DNA of 64,000 nucleotides from Aquabacterium humicola (GCF_030167915.1 NZ_JARGNB010000008.1:248001-312000); one strand, 5' to 3'; numbered from the stretch's first letter, positions 27,377 to 37,449 are shown. Program-made: numbers and translations. The notes: generated from the sequence alone by a model not told the origin.

Positions 27377-27511
27377 GGTGGTCTCCTCGTCGGATACACC
27401 TTGCACGGCCGGCCGGGCCGAACGGGGTTAGCCCGCGATGCTGGTCGCTTCGACTGTTCTCGGCCCGTTGCGGGCGTTCGTGCTGAGACCTTGCGTGCTT
27501 GCACCGAGCGC

Positions 27512-27638
27512 GCCAAGGCCACTGGGTGCCCGGCTCCGCTCATGTCCCCCGGGCCGTGCGCCGCCGATACGCCTCAGGCCGCATCCCGGCCGGCCCTCCT
27601 CCTTGACTTCGCTACGCCGGGCACCCAGCGCCCTTGGC
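27512..27638 (+). repeat. structured repeat element, copy 1
   Basis: Outer arms 27512-27534 and 27616-27638 are inverted repeats (21 of 23 positions pair). Between them is an 81-base core that begins TCCGCTCATGTCCCCC and ends in CCTCCTTGACTTCGCT. Copy 2 at 27682-27809 has the same core ends in the opposite orientation but quite different outer arms that also pair. The middle 28-29 bases differ between copies. The 498-base gap 27377-27874 holds only these elements and no gene I can support. Confidence 0.75.
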
Positions 27639-27681
27639 TCATGCGACACCGTGGCGTGCGATCCCTTGCCAGGGCGGAGCG

Positions 27682-27809
27682 GATCAGGACGGCGGGGCGC
27701 TCTGTGGAGCGAAGTCAAGGAGGAGGGCCGGCCGGATTTCCGCCATGGCGTCACAGCGCAGCCCGGCCCGGAGGACATGAGCGGAACAGAGCGCCCCGCC
27801 GGCCTGATC
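27682..27809 (-). repeat. structured repeat element, copy 2 (inverted)
   Basis: Outer arms 27682-27705 and 27786-27809 pair at 23 of 24 positions and are unlike the arms of copy 1. The core (27706-27785), read on the minus strand, begins TCCGCTCATGTCCTCC and ends CCTCCTTGACTTCGCT. The last 28 bases of its conserved part (27708-27735) are an exact inverted copy of 27586-27613. It lies 66 bases after the metF stop codon, so it could also end metF transcription. Confidence 0.75.
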
Positions 27810-27874
27810 TTCCACGGTGCATGCATGCGGCACGTGGCGACCGTCCGCGACGGGGCGAGAACGGCAGTACGGGG

Positions 27875-28740
27875 TCAGTCCACCTTCGTCGTGCCGAAGC
27901 CCAGCCGCCGCCCGATCTCCAGCGTCAGCGCAGACTGGTTCAGCGCATAGAAGTGGATGCCCGGCGCGCCGCCGGCGATCAGGCGCTCGCACAGCTTCGT
28001 GACGACGTCGAGCCCGAAGGCGCGGATCGATGCGGCGTCGTCCATGAAGCCTTCCATCTTCAGCGCCACCCAACGCGGGATCTCGATGCCGTCCCGCGCC
28101 GCGAACTGCGCCACGCGCGAGAAGTTGTGGAACGGCATCACGCCCGGCACGATCGGCACGTCCACGCCCATCGCCCGCACTTCGTCGACGAAGTGGAAGT
28201 AGGCGTCCGGGTTGAAGAAAAACTGCGTGATCGCCGAGTTCGCGCCGGCCCGCACCTTGTCGGCGAAGTGCTGCAGGTCGCGCCGCGCGTAGCGCTGCTC
28301 CGGGTGGTACTCGGGGTAGGCGGCGACTTCGATCAGCCAGTCGGGCCCTTGCGTCTCGCGGATGAATCGGATCAGCTCCGCGGCATAGCGGAACTCGCCG
28401 GCGACGGCCGTGCCCGAGGGCAGGTCGCCGCGCAGCGCAACGAGGCGGCGGATGCCCTGCGCGCGGTAGGTGCGCAGGATCTCCGCGATGCCCTCGCGCG
28501 TCGAGCCGACGCAGGACAGGTGCGGCGCGGCCTCGAAGCCGGCTGCGGCAATGTCGCGCACGGTGGCCAGCGTCTTCTCGCGCGTCGAGCCGCCGGCGCC
28601 GTAGGTGACGCTGAAGAACTCCGGCTTCAGCACCGAGAGCTCCTGCACCACCGTCTTCAGCTTCTCGCTGCCGACGGGGGTGTTCGGAGGGAAGAACTCG
28701 ATGCTGACGGGCAAGTCGGGATGAGCGTTGCCCATGGCCA

Positions 28741-28741
<1 letters not shown>
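27875..28741 (-). CDS. metF: 5,10-methylenetetrahydrofolate reductase
   Basis: A 288-residue FAD enzyme reducing methylene-THF to methyl-THF for methionine synthesis. Motifs seen: SIEFFPPNT near the start with the active-site Glu, FFSVTYGAGGSTR, PHLSCVG, LVALRGDLP, IEVAAYPEYHPE, and ITQFFFNPDAYFHFVDE, then the PGVMPFHNF region. The length is normal for bacterial MetF. The ATG overlaps the ahcY stop (TGATG), so the two are coupled; a second ATG lies six bases inside. With ahcY it is under the SAH riboswitch, linking methyl supply to removal of S-adenosylhomocysteine. Confidence 0.96.
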
Positions 28742-30192
<1,451 letters not shown>

Positions 30193-30273
30193 GGGTCTAA
30201 CTCCAGCGGTTGAAAGCCGCAGCGACCTGATGGCAAGGGGTTCTGAAATTTCACCCACCCACGGCCGTTGCGG

Positions 30274-30356
30274 GGTGAGCGCCGTTGCACGTGAACGTGG
30301 TTTCGAGCCTGGGGCCGACGCCGGGTCGGTCGGCCTTGCAACGCTCCTCGAAACGG
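30274..30356 (-). promoter_or_regulatory. SAH riboswitch
   Basis: Read on the minus strand, CCGTTTCGAGGAGCGTTGCA is followed by a variable G+C-rich hairpin (GGCCGAC/GTCGGCC) and CCAGGCTCGAAA, and then by TGCAACGGCGCTC. TTTCGAG (30353-30347) pairs with CTCGAAA (30307-30301) as stem P1, and GAGCG-TTGCA pairs with TGCAA-CGCTC downstream as the pseudoknot-type helix. This matches the SAH riboswitch class known upstream of ahcY in beta- and gammaproteobacteria. It lies 81 bases before the ahcY ATG and probably activates ahcY-metF when SAH is high. Confidence 0.93.
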
Positions 30357-30371
30357 AGGCGGATTCTACGA

Positions 30372-30587
30372 CTACAGCTGGCGGATCTGCGCCAGTTCGG
30401 ACGGCAGCGAATCGGACCAGCGGACGAAATACGCGAACAACTCCGCCGCCTTGATGGCGACCTCGTCGTCGCTGGCCCGCACCCGCTCGATCAGCAGACG
30501 GGTCGGCAGGTGGCCGGTCGACAACGGCACCTGCCGGCTGGCGGCCAGGCGCATCCAGCAGGCATCGGTCAACGGGGGAATGTGCAT
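30372..30587 (-). CDS. hypothetical small protein upstream of ahcY
   Basis: A 71-residue frame starting [20 protein letters not shown] and ending [15 protein letters not shown]. It is mostly helical by composition, without a signal or membrane segment. GAGG lies about ten bases before the ATG. It ends 15 bases before the SAH riboswitch, so the ahcY promoter must lie in this frame or upstream of it, or the two are cotranscribed. I recognise no family. Confidence 0.55.
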   Translation of the reverse strand: MHIPPLTDACWMRLAASRQVPLSTGHLPTRLLIERVRASDDEVAIKAAELFAYFVRWSDSLPSELAQIRQL

Positions 30588-30616
30588 CTCGGCAACCTCA
30601 CGAGTGCGTCCGGCAG

Positions 30617-30655
30617 ATGTTGCAATTTATCAATTTTATCGATAGTAATGTTGCA
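30617..30655. promoter_or_regulatory. A+T-rich divergent promoter region with a direct repeat
   Basis: ATGTTGCA occurs at 30617-30624 and again at 30648-30655, start to start 31 bases, about three helical turns. The A+T-rich interval between them (TTTATCAATTTTATCGATAG) stands out in this G+C-rich window. It lies between the divergent 71-residue protein gene and the HAD phosphatase gene, so it is a likely promoter and regulator site. Confidence 0.4.
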
Positions 30656-30710
30656 TCGGTGTCGCGGGTTTGTGAAGGCGGTGTCAATCAGCGTGGGAGA
30701 CTGCACGCCG

Positions 30711-31535
30711 ATGAGTGCTCCAAACCCTCCCTCCGCGCGCCGGGACATGCAGCCGCTCGCCGGGCTCGACGCGGCGTCGCTGCACCGCGTGCGCGGCGTG
30801 CTGACGGATGTCGACGACACGCTGACGCGCGACGGCGCGATCGAGCCGGCAGCGCTCGCCGCGCTGCAGGCGCTGCACGACGCCGGCCTGCCCGTGATCG
30901 CGATCACCGGACGCCCCGCCGGCTGGAGCGAGCCCTTCGCGCTGGCCTGGCCGGTGGCGGCGATCGTCGCCGAGAACGGCGGCGTGATGCTGCGCCGCGA
31001 AGCCGACGGCACGCTGCGCCGCGACTTCACCACCGACGAGCCGACCCGCGAGCAGCAGGCCCGGCGCCTGGCCGCGTGCGCCGCCGCGGTGCTGGCCGAG
31101 CTGCCCGGCACCCAGCTGGCGCAGGACAGTGCCGGCCGCCTGACCGACATTGCGATCGACCACAGCGAGTTCACGACCCTCGACGATCCGACGATCGCGC
31201 GCGTCGTCGAGATCATGCGCCGCCACGGCCTGACGGCCACCGTCAGCTCGATCCACGTCAACGGCTGGATCGGCGACCACAGCAAGTGGACCGCGGCGCA
31301 TTGGGCCGTCGAAACCGCGCTGGGGCGCCCCTTCGATCCGGCCGAATGGCTCTTTGTCGGCGACTCGACCAACGACCAGCTGATGTTCGAGCGCCTGCCG
31401 CTGACGGTGGGCGTCGCGAACATCGCGCGCTTCCTGCCGCAGCTGCAGGTGCGGCCCGCCTACGTGACCCTGGCCGAGCGCGGCGAAGGTTTCGCGGAGG
31501 TGGCGGCGGCGCTGCTGGCGGCCTGCGGCCGCTGA
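30711..31535 (+). CDS. HAD superfamily (IIB) phosphatase
   Basis: A 274-residue cytoplasmic phosphatase. Motif I is VLTDVDDTLT with the nucleophilic Asp, followed by VIAITGRPAGW (motif II) and IVAENGGVMLR. KWTAAHWAVE near the C-terminal third gives the conserved Lys, and FVGDSTNDQLMF is motif IV. The arrangement, with the cap between motifs II and III, fits the COF/sucrose-phosphatase-like branch. The substrate is unknown, probably a sugar phosphate. The ATG at 30711 follows GGGAGACTG. The stop codon is one base from the end of the convergent YcaQ-like gene. Confidence 0.82.
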   Translation: MSAPNPPSARRDMQPLAGLDAASLHRVRGVLTDVDDTLTRDGAIEPAALAALQALHDAGLPVIAITGRPAGWSEPFALAWPVAAIVAENGGVMLRREADGTLRRDFTTDEPTREQQARRLAACAAAVLAELPGTQLAQDSAGRLTDIAIDHSEFTTLDDPTIARVVEIMRRHGLTATVSSIHVNGWIGDHSKWTAAHWAVETALGRPFDPAEWLFVGDSTNDQLMFERLPLTVGVANIARFLPQLQVRPAYVTLAERGEGFAEVAAALLAACGR

Positions 31536-31536
31536 A

Positions 31537-32631
31537 TCACGCGTCGTCGCCGAGCGCCAGGAAGGCTTCCATGCGCTGCAGCTCGTCGTCGAGCGCGCGC
31601 CGGAACGCCGCATCGCGCGGCGCACGGCCGTCGACGTAGCCGAGCTCGCGGTGCAGCCGCCCCTCGCGCAGCGCCAGGTTGCCCCAGCCGATCACCCGGT
31701 CGTGCCACAGCAGCGGCAGCGCGTAGTAGCCGCGCACCCGCTTCGGCGCCGGCGTGTAGGCCTCGAAGCGGTAGGCCCAGCCCCACAGCAGCTCGAAGCG
31801 GCGGCGGTCCCAGACGATCGGGTCGAAGGGCGCCAGCAGCCGCACCTCGTCATCGGGCGCGTGGCGCTTCGACGCCGGGTTCTCGTCGGCCGGCCAGTAC
31901 CAGGTGGTGCCGTCGACGGTGGCCGAGGCCAGCCGGTCGCGCAGGCGCCTCAGCACTGCCGCACGCTGGTCGCGCCACTGCGGCGCGCCGCTGCCCAGGT
32001 GGCTCATCAGCTGGCCGAGCGTCGCCGCCGGCAGCGGCGCGTACTTGCCGACGATGACGTCGGCCAGCGCGTCGAGCGCGGCGTCGCGCTCCACCGTCGT
32101 CTCGTCCGCCGGCCGCGCGGCATACAGCCGCACGCCGCCATCGCGCCGCGCGACCCGCAGCAGGCCGCGGTAGTGCATCGCGTCCAGCAGCTGCGTGCTG
32201 GCGTTGCTGGAGCCGCCGAACCAGTTCTTGACCTTGCCGTGCGCGAAGTGCGCATCGACGTCGCGCGGGTGCACGATGCCGCGCTCGCGCACGAAGGCCA
32301 GCACCTCCGCCGCCTGGCGCTCGCGCTGCGCAGGCCATGGCTGGCGCGGCGTGCGCGGATGCATCAGCGCGTGGATCGCGCGCGGCAGGAAGCCGTAGTT
32401 GACGAAGAAGTCCTCCTCGATGCGCAGCCGCGGGTAGCGGCGCTCGAGCTCGCCGGCGCGGTAGTCGGCGACGCGGTGGCGCAGGGTCAGGTCCTGCGCG
32501 CGGGCCGGCGCGCGGATCGGGTCGGCCTGCACGAAACCCAGGCGCTCGATCGCGCGCGGCAGGGTGGTGGGCTTGAACAGCGTGCGGGCGACGGCGTGGC
32601 GGCGCAAGGCATCCAGGGTCAGGGCAGGCAT
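31537..32631 (-). CDS. YcaQ/AlkX-type winged-helix DNA glycosylase
   Basis: A 364-residue protein of the HTH_42 superfamily. The Q-x-D catalytic motif of active YcaQ glycosylases is present as GFVQADPIRAP (Gln near 35, Asp near 37). Other typical stretches are RLRIEEDFFVNYGFLPR, RGIVHPRDVD, GKVKNWFGGSSNAS, MHYRGLLRVARR and LAPFDPIVWDRRRFELLWGW (in pieces). E. coli YcaQ unhooks DNA interstrand crosslinks and removes alkylated bases. The QxD motif suggests this copy is active. No neighbouring resistance gene ties it to a natural product. It is convergent with the HAD gene. Confidence 0.85.
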   Translation of the reverse strand: MPALTLDALRRHAVARTLFKPTTLPRAIERLGFVQADPIRAPARAQDLTLRHRVADYRAGELERRYPRLRIEEDFFVNYGFLPRAIHALMHPRTPRQPWPAQRERQAAEVLAFVRERGIVHPRDVDAHFAHGKVKNWFGGSSNASTQLLDAMHYRGLLRVARRDGGVRLYAARPADETTVERDAALDALADVIVGKYAPLPAATLGQLMSHLGSGAPQWRDQRAAVLRRLRDRLASATVDGTTWYWPADENPASKRHAPDDEVRLLAPFDPIVWDRRRFELLWGWAYRFEAYTPAPKRVRGYYALPLLWHDRVIGWGNLALREGRLHRELGYVDGRAPRDAAFRRALDDELQRMEAFLALGDDA

Positions 32632-32744
32632 CGGTAACGGTCGTGGCGAAGTGCGGAAGTGCGGCGGGAATCAGGACTTGATCGGCTCAAGGCCGGAGGC
32701 CGGCCGGCCGATAGTCCGATCCATCTGCCCCGGAGTGTGCCGCG

Positions 32745-34295
32745 ATGGTTCCTGCTCGTTCTTCCTTCGGTCTCGGCGCCCGCCTGTGGTGCGCCGTCGG
32801 CATTGGCATGCTGGTGCTGGCCGCGCTGTTCGGCGCCGCCGCGTGGCGCATCACCGACGTGCAGCAGCGCAGCACGGCCGAGCTGGGCCTGGCCGACGCC
32901 AAGGTGCGCGGCGCGACCGAGTGGGCCAGCCTCACCGATACCAACGTCGCGCGCATGACCGGCTCGACGCTGGGCTACAACCCCGAGCTGATCGAAGCCT
33001 TCAAGGCGCCGATCGCGAGCTCGTTCGCGCGCATCGACAAGATCCGCGAGGCCATCGGCAAGATGCCGCAGAACGCGCAGGAGAAGAAGCACATCGCGCA
33101 GCTCGACGCCGAACGCACCGCGCTGGTGGCCGCGCAGGCCGAGGCGATGCGCTTCGCCGAGTCGGGCGACATGCAGATGGCCAAGGCCGAGTTCGACAAG
33201 CGCTTCAACCCGGCCGCGCAGGCGTACCTGAAGTCGGTGCAGGCCTACGCGGCGATGCAGCAGGCCGAGGCGAAACAGCTGTCCGAACGTTTCGCGGCTG
33301 AACGCGACGCTGCGCTGAAGGCCACCGGCATCGGGCTGGCCGTGGTGATGCTGGTGATCGCCTTCGGCGCGCGGCAGCTGATCCGCTCGATCCACAAGCC
33401 GCTGCACCAGGCGGTGTCGGTCGCGCGGCGCATCGCCGGCGGCGACCTGACGGCGGCGGTCGAGGTCGACCGCGGCGACGAGTTCGGCGACCTGCAGCGC
33501 TCGCTCGGCGAGATGTCGGCGGCGCTGGCCACGCTGGTCGGCCAGGTGCGCGACACCACCGACGGCGTCGCCGCCGCGTCGCTGCAGATCGCCAGCGGCA
33601 GCCAGGACCTGTCGGACCGCACCGAGCGGGCCGCGGCGTGGCTGCAGCGCACCGCGGGCGCGATGGAGGAACTGACCGGCACGGTGCAGCAGTCGGCCGA
33701 GGCCGCGCGCAGCGCCGACGAGCTGACGCGCGAGGCCACCGCCGCCGCGCAGCGCGGCGGCCGGGTGGTCGGCGACGTGGTGTCGAACATGAACCAGATC
33801 GCCGCGACCGCGCGCCAGATCTCGACCATCATCGGCGTGATCGACGGCATCTCGTTCCAGACCAACATCCTGGCGCTGAACGCCGCGGTCGAAGCCGCTC
33901 GCGCCGGCGAGCAGGGCCGCGGGTTCGCGGTGGTGGCCGGCGAGGTGCGCTCGCTGGCGCAGAACAGCGCCAAGGCCGCGCGCGAGATCAAGGCGCTGAT
34001 CGGCGCATCGCTGGACACGGTGGAGTCGGGCACCAAGCTCGTCGAAGCCGCCGGCAGCAGCATGAACGAGATCGTCGCGTCGATCGCGCGTGTCAACGAC
34101 ACGATGGCGCGCATCACCAGCTCCACCGCCAGCCAGCGCGACGGCCTGGGCCAGGTCAACGACGCCGTGCACCAGCTCGACGACGTAACGCAGCAGAACG
34201 CCGCGCTGGTCGAGGAATCGAGCGCCGCCGCGCGCACGATGAGCGAGCGCGCGAAGGAGCTGTCGGACAAGGTGCACGTGTTCCGCGTCGGTTAG
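32745..34295 (+). CDS. methyl-accepting chemotaxis protein
   Basis: A 516-residue chemoreceptor. The first transmembrane helix is about residues 8-32 and the second about 190-212. Between them is a four-helix-bundle periplasmic sensor of about 155 residues (Tar-like ligand domain, charged and Ala-rich). A HAMP domain follows (about 213-265), and then the signalling domain with the conserved tip ISFQTNILALNAAVEAARAG followed by EQGRGFAVVAGEVRSLAQ. There is no C-terminal pentapeptide tether for CheR. No che genes are nearby, so it is an orphan receptor; the ligand is unknown. Confidence 0.93.
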   Translation: MVPARSSFGLGARLWCAVGIGMLVLAALFGAAAWRITDVQQRSTAELGLADAKVRGATEWASLTDTNVARMTGSTLGYNPELIEAFKAPIASSFARIDKIREAIGKMPQNAQEKKHIAQLDAERTALVAAQAEAMRFAESGDMQMAKAEFDKRFNPAAQAYLKSVQAYAAMQQAEAKQLSERFAAERDAALKATGIGLAVVMLVIAFGARQLIRSIHKPLHQAVSVARRIAGGDLTAAVEVDRGDEFGDLQRSLGEMSAALATLVGQVRDTTDGVAAASLQIASGSQDLSDRTERAAAWLQRTAGAMEELTGTVQQSAEAARSADELTREATAAAQRGGRVVGDVVSNMNQIAATARQISTIIGVIDGISFQTNILALNAAVEAARAGEQGRGFAVVAGEVRSLAQNSAKAAREIKALIGASLDTVESGTKLVEAAGSSMNEIVASIARVNDTMARITSSTASQRDGLGQVNDAVHQLDDVTQQNAALVEESSAAARTMSERAKELSDKVHVFRVG

Positions 34296-34327
34296 GAGTC
34301 TGGTCGGCTTCGCCGCCCGACTCCTAA
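34292..34327 (+). terminator. hairpin overlapping the chemoreceptor stop codon
   Basis: TTAGGAGTC (34292-34300) pairs with GACTCCTAA (34319-34327), with an inner GGC-TTC-GCC loop. The left arm contains the TAG stop codon of the chemoreceptor gene. No T run follows, so termination strength is uncertain. Confidence 0.5.
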
Positions 34328-34401
34328 CCCTGCGGGTTCACCGTTCCGCTCCCCCGAGCCCCCTCCATGAAGGGGCTCCAGCTCGAAGGACCGCTCCCTC
34401 C

Positions 34402-34424
34402 AGCCTCCCTCCAGGAGGGAGGCT
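34402..34424. repeat. perfect short palindrome between convergent genes
   Basis: AGCCTCCCTCC (34402-34412) and GGAGGGAGGCT (34414-34424) are exact inverted arms around one A. It lies in the 164-base gap between the convergent chemoreceptor and M50 protease genes and may terminate both. The rest of that gap is G+C-rich with GAGCCCC and GGGGCTC blocks, and holds no gene. Confidence 0.55.
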
Positions 34425-34459
34425 CCAGTCAGTCTGACGAGCGGCCTGCGGCCGGCGTG

Positions 34460-35191
34460 CTAGCGACCCATGGTCGCCCGGATCGCCTGCAGCTTGTCGT
34501 GGGCCTCGCCCATCATCATCGCCAGGAAGCCGGCGAGCACCAGGTAGATGAGCGCGTACTCCCACTTCTTCGCGGTCGGCACCGCGTAGTAGGTCTTCGC
34601 CTCCTCGCTGTCCGAGCGGTACTTCAGCGCCTTCCATACCTGCGGCGCGGCGATCAGCGCCATCAGCAGCAGCATCGGGCTCGGCCGCCAGAGGAACAGC
34701 GCGCCGAGGATCGGCACGCCCAGCAGCCAGATGCGCGGGCTCAGCACCGCGGTGATGCGGCCGCCGTCGAAGGGCGACAGCGGGATCAGGTTGAACAGGT
34801 TCAGGAAGAAGCCGGCGTAGGCGGCGGCCATCAGCCACGGGGCGTCCCAGGCATTGCCGAGCCACCAGGCGCCGAGCGCACCCACCGCGCCGAGCAGCGG
34901 GCCGCCGAGGCCGACGAAGGCCTCGGTTTCGGCATCGTGCGGCATCTGCTTCATTTCGATCCACGCGCCGACGAAGGGGATGAAGGTCGGCAGGCCGACC
35001 GGCAGCCCGCGCTGGCGCGCCGCGATGTAGTGGCCCATCTCGTGGATGAACAGCAGCGCGATGAAGCCGGCCGCGTAGCGCCAGCCGAAGATGAACGCGT
35101 AGACCACCAGCGACAGCAGCATCGTGCCGCCGGAGGTCAGCAGCTTGCCGAACTTCGCGCCCGACAGCAGCAGTGCAAGCAGCTTCAGCAT
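34460..35191 (-). CDS. site-2 protease family (M50) intramembrane metalloprotease
   Basis: A 243-residue membrane protein with about five to six hydrophobic segments. The zinc site is FIHEMGHYIAARQRG (H-E-x-x-H) in an early helix, and the third ligand is in the later NLIPLSPFDGGR motif. Together they define the S2P/SpoIVFB-like fold. There is no PDZ domain, unlike RseP. It starts ten bases after the DUF2167 gene ends and is probably cotranscribed with it. The target is unknown. Confidence 0.87.
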   Translation of the reverse strand: MLKLLALLLSGAKFGKLLTSGGTMLLSLVVYAFIFGWRYAAGFIALLFIHEMGHYIAARQRGLPVGLPTFIPFVGAWIEMKQMPHDAETEAFVGLGGPLLGAVGALGAWWLGNAWDAPWLMAAAYAGFFLNLFNLIPLSPFDGGRITAVLSPRIWLLGVPILGALFLWRPSPMLLLMALIAAPQVWKALKYRSDSEEAKTYYAVPTAKKWEYALIYLVLAGFLAMMMGEAHDKLQAIRATMGR

Positions 35192-35201
35192 CTGCGACAG
35201 A

Positions 35202-36101
35202 TCAGGCCGTCTTGCCGCGTTTCAAGAACTTGAAGACCGCGCCGCCGACGAAAGCCAGGCCGATGATGATCAGCTTCGCGAACTTGGCGAAGAAGGCCGC
35301 GGCCAGCGCGAGGAAGCCGAGCTTCTTGGCGGCCACGCCGACGACCAGCGCCGCCAGGCCGTACTCGGCCACGTGATCGGTCTTCTCGTCGAAGTCGGCA
35401 TAACGCCGGCCGCTGTTGAACTCCAGCGCGCCGAGCATCGCGTGCGCGGCCGGCTTGTGCGTCGGCAGCGCCTTCAGGTCGGTGACCAGGTTCAGGCTGA
35501 AGTAGCCCTCGCGGCCGAGCGCGTAGGTGTTGTAGTTGACGCCCTGCGGCGCGTCGGCCGCGGCGCCCTTGTCGCGCGAGGACATCGCCCACACCAGGCG
35601 GTGCGTGCCGGCGTCGTAGGCGGGCTTCTCGGCCCAGCCGATGATCTCCATCGGCGTGACGCCCATCTTGATGCGCTCCTCGTTCGCCGCGTCGGTGCCG
35701 TCGCGGTAGCTCTTCAGCAGCTCGTCGGCGTTCCAGTCGCGCGCGTCGTCGTCCTTGACATGGCCGGAGGCTTCGTAGCGCACGGTCATGAACCAGTGGG
35801 CGTCGCTGTCCGGAAACACCAGGCCCTGCAGGCGCGCGTCCTGGCCGGGGTTGCCCATCGCGTTCAGCAGCTGCTGCGCCTGCGGCTGCGGAATGAAGAC
35901 ATGGCCGGCGGGCAGGTGCAGCACGGCCTGGCCGGCCAGCGGGATGTCGACCGGGCCGGGCCTGGCCGCTTGGCGCGCGGCGGCCTGGGCCTGCGTGGCC
36001 TGGCGTTCGCGTTCTTCGGCGGAAGGCGGTGCCGCGAGCGCGGCGCCGGCCAGCGCGAGCAGCAGCGCGCCGGCGGTGGCGCGCAGGGTGCTGAAGATCA
36101 T
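35202..36101 (-). CDS. DUF2167 domain membrane protein
   Basis: A 299-residue protein with a signal peptide (about 1-23, ending AALAAPPS), an extracytoplasmic domain of about 220 residues (including QAVLHLPAGHVFIP, GWAEKPAYDAGTHRLVWA and NYNTYALGREGYFSLNLV) and one or two C-terminal membrane helices (about 240-290), ending in a basic RGKTA tail. This matches DUF2167, whose function is unknown. The ATG at 36101 follows GGGAGG; upstream in-frame starts would only add Arg-rich sequence. It is likely cotranscribed with the M50 protease. Confidence 0.85.
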   Translation of the reverse strand: MIFSTLRATAGALLLALAGAALAAPPSAEERERQATQAQAAARQAARPGPVDIPLAGQAVLHLPAGHVFIPQPQAQQLLNAMGNPGQDARLQGLVFPDSDAHWFMTVRYEASGHVKDDDARDWNADELLKSYRDGTDAANEERIKMGVTPMEIIGWAEKPAYDAGTHRLVWAMSSRDKGAAADAPQGVNYNTYALGREGYFSLNLVTDLKALPTHKPAAHAMLGALEFNSGRRYADFDEKTDHVAEYGLAALVVGVAAKKLGFLALAAAFFAKFAKLIIIGLAFVGGAVFKFLKRGKTA

Positions 36102-36193
36102 CGGGTTCCTCCCTCGTGTGGTGCGCGCCATTGTGTGCGGGCGCCGCACCCGCTTCGCGCCGCGAACGAGGGGGTGGTCCTCCGGCCGGGGGA

Positions 36194-36223
36194 AAGACAA
36201 ACGGCCGGTTGGACACCGGCCGT
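36194..36223 (-). terminator. intrinsic terminator of metK
   Basis: ACGGCCGGT (36201-36209) and ACCGGCCGT (36215-36223) form a 9-base stem. On the minus strand the hairpin is followed by TTGTCTTT, a T-rich tail, 38 bases after the metK stop codon. Confidence 0.8.
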
Positions 36224-36261
36224 CGTGGTCGTTGCGATGGCGCCGCCGCGCCGTCGCGGGC

Positions 36262-37449
36262 TCAGCGCGCGCTGCGGCCCGCCAGGTCGCGCAGCACCTG
36301 GACCTTGTCCGCGCGCTCCCAGCTGAACTCGGGTTCGTCGCGGCCGAAATGGCCATAGGCCGCGGTCTTGCCGTAGATCGGGCGCAGCAGGTCGAGCATC
36401 TGGATGATGCCCTTCGGACGCAGGTCGAAGACCTCGTTGACGATCTCGGCGATGCGCTCGTCGGGGATCACGCCGGTGCCCTCGGTGTAGACGGTGACGT
36501 TCATCGGCCGCGCGACGCCGATCGCGTAGGCGACCTGGATCTGGCACTGGCGCGCCAGGCCGGCGGCAACGACGTTCTTCGCGACATAACGCGCGGCGTA
36601 CGCGGCCGAGCGGTCGACCTTCGTCGGGTCCTTGCCGCTGAAGGCGCCGCCGCCGTGCGGGCAGGCACCGCCGTAGGTGTCGACGATGATCTTGCGGCCG
36701 GTCAGGCCGCAGTCGCCCTGCGGGCCGCCGATGACGAAGCGGCCGGTCGGGTTGACGAGGTAGCGCGTCTCCTTCAGCCACTCGGCCGGCAGCACCGGCT
36801 TGATGATCTCCTCGATCACCGCCTCGTAGAACTCGGGCTTCATCTTGTCGCCCAGGCTCATCTCGGGGCTGTGCTGACTCGACAGCACGACCGTGTCGAT
36901 CGAATGGGGTTTCCCATCCACGTAGCGCATCGTCACCTGGCTCTTCGCGTCCGGACGCAGGAACGGCAGGCGGCCGTCCTTGCGCAGCTGCGCCTGGCGC
37001 TCGACCAGGCGGTGCGCGTAGTAGATCGGCGCGGGCATCAGCTCGGGCGTCTCGTCGCAGGCGTAGCCGAACATCAGGCCCTGGTCGCCGGCGCCGGTGT
37101 TCAGGTGGTCGTCGCTGGCGTGGTTGACGCCCTGCGCGATGTCGTTGCTCTGCTTGTCGTAGGCCACCAGCACCGCGCAGCCCTTGTAGTCGATGCCGTA
37201 GTCGGTGTTGTCGTAGCCGATGCGCTTGATCGTGTCGCGCGCGACCTGGATGTAGTCGACATGCGCGTTGGTCGTGATCTCGCCGGCCAGCACCACGAGG
37301 CCGGTGTTGCACAGCGTCTCGGCCGCGACCCGGCTGCGCGGGTCCTGCGCGAAGATCGCGTCGAGGATCGCGTCGGAGATCTGGTCGGCCACCTTGTCGG
37401 GATGACCCTCCGAGACCGATTCCGAGGTGAAGAGAAAGTCGTTCGCCAC
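36262..37449 (-). CDS. metK: S-adenosylmethionine synthetase
   Basis: A 395-residue cytoplasmic enzyme that makes S-adenosylmethionine from methionine and ATP. Hallmarks: [22 protein letters not shown] (in pieces), [20 protein letters not shown], and the signature [19 protein letters not shown]. The start is GTG at 37449, preceded by AGGAG at a spacing of nine; no ATG fits. A TATAAT on the minus strand at 37619-37624 is a possible promoter element. It is divergent from two lipid A acyltransferase genes, an arrangement I associate with betaproteobacteria. No SAM riboswitch was recognised in its leader. Confidence 0.97.
   Translation of the reverse strand: MANDFLFTSESVSEGHPDKVADQISDAILDAIFAQDPRSRVAAETLCNTGLVVLAGEITTNAHVDYIQVARDTIKRIGYDNTDYGIDYKGCAVLVAYDKQSNDIAQGVNHASDDHLNTGAGDQGLMFGYACDETPELMPAPIYYAHRLVERQAQLRKDGRLPFLRPDAKSQVTMRYVDGKPHSIDTVVLSSQHSPEMSLGDKMKPEFYEAVIEEIIKPVLPAEWLKETRYLVNPTGRFVIGGPQGDCGLTGRKIIVDTYGGACPHGGGAFSGKDPTKVDRSAAYAARYVAKNVVAAGLARQCQIQVAYAIGVARPMNVTVYTEGTGVIPDERIAEIVNEVFDLRPKGIIQMLDLLRPIYGKTAAYGHFGRDEPEFSWERADKVQVLRDLAGRSAR

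Noticed and set aside
27512-27809. Inverted repeats read as terminal repeats of an insertion sequence or as attC sites
   Set aside because: No transposase frame lies between them, no target duplication was visible, and the RYYYAAC/GTTRRRY boxes of attC sites are absent.
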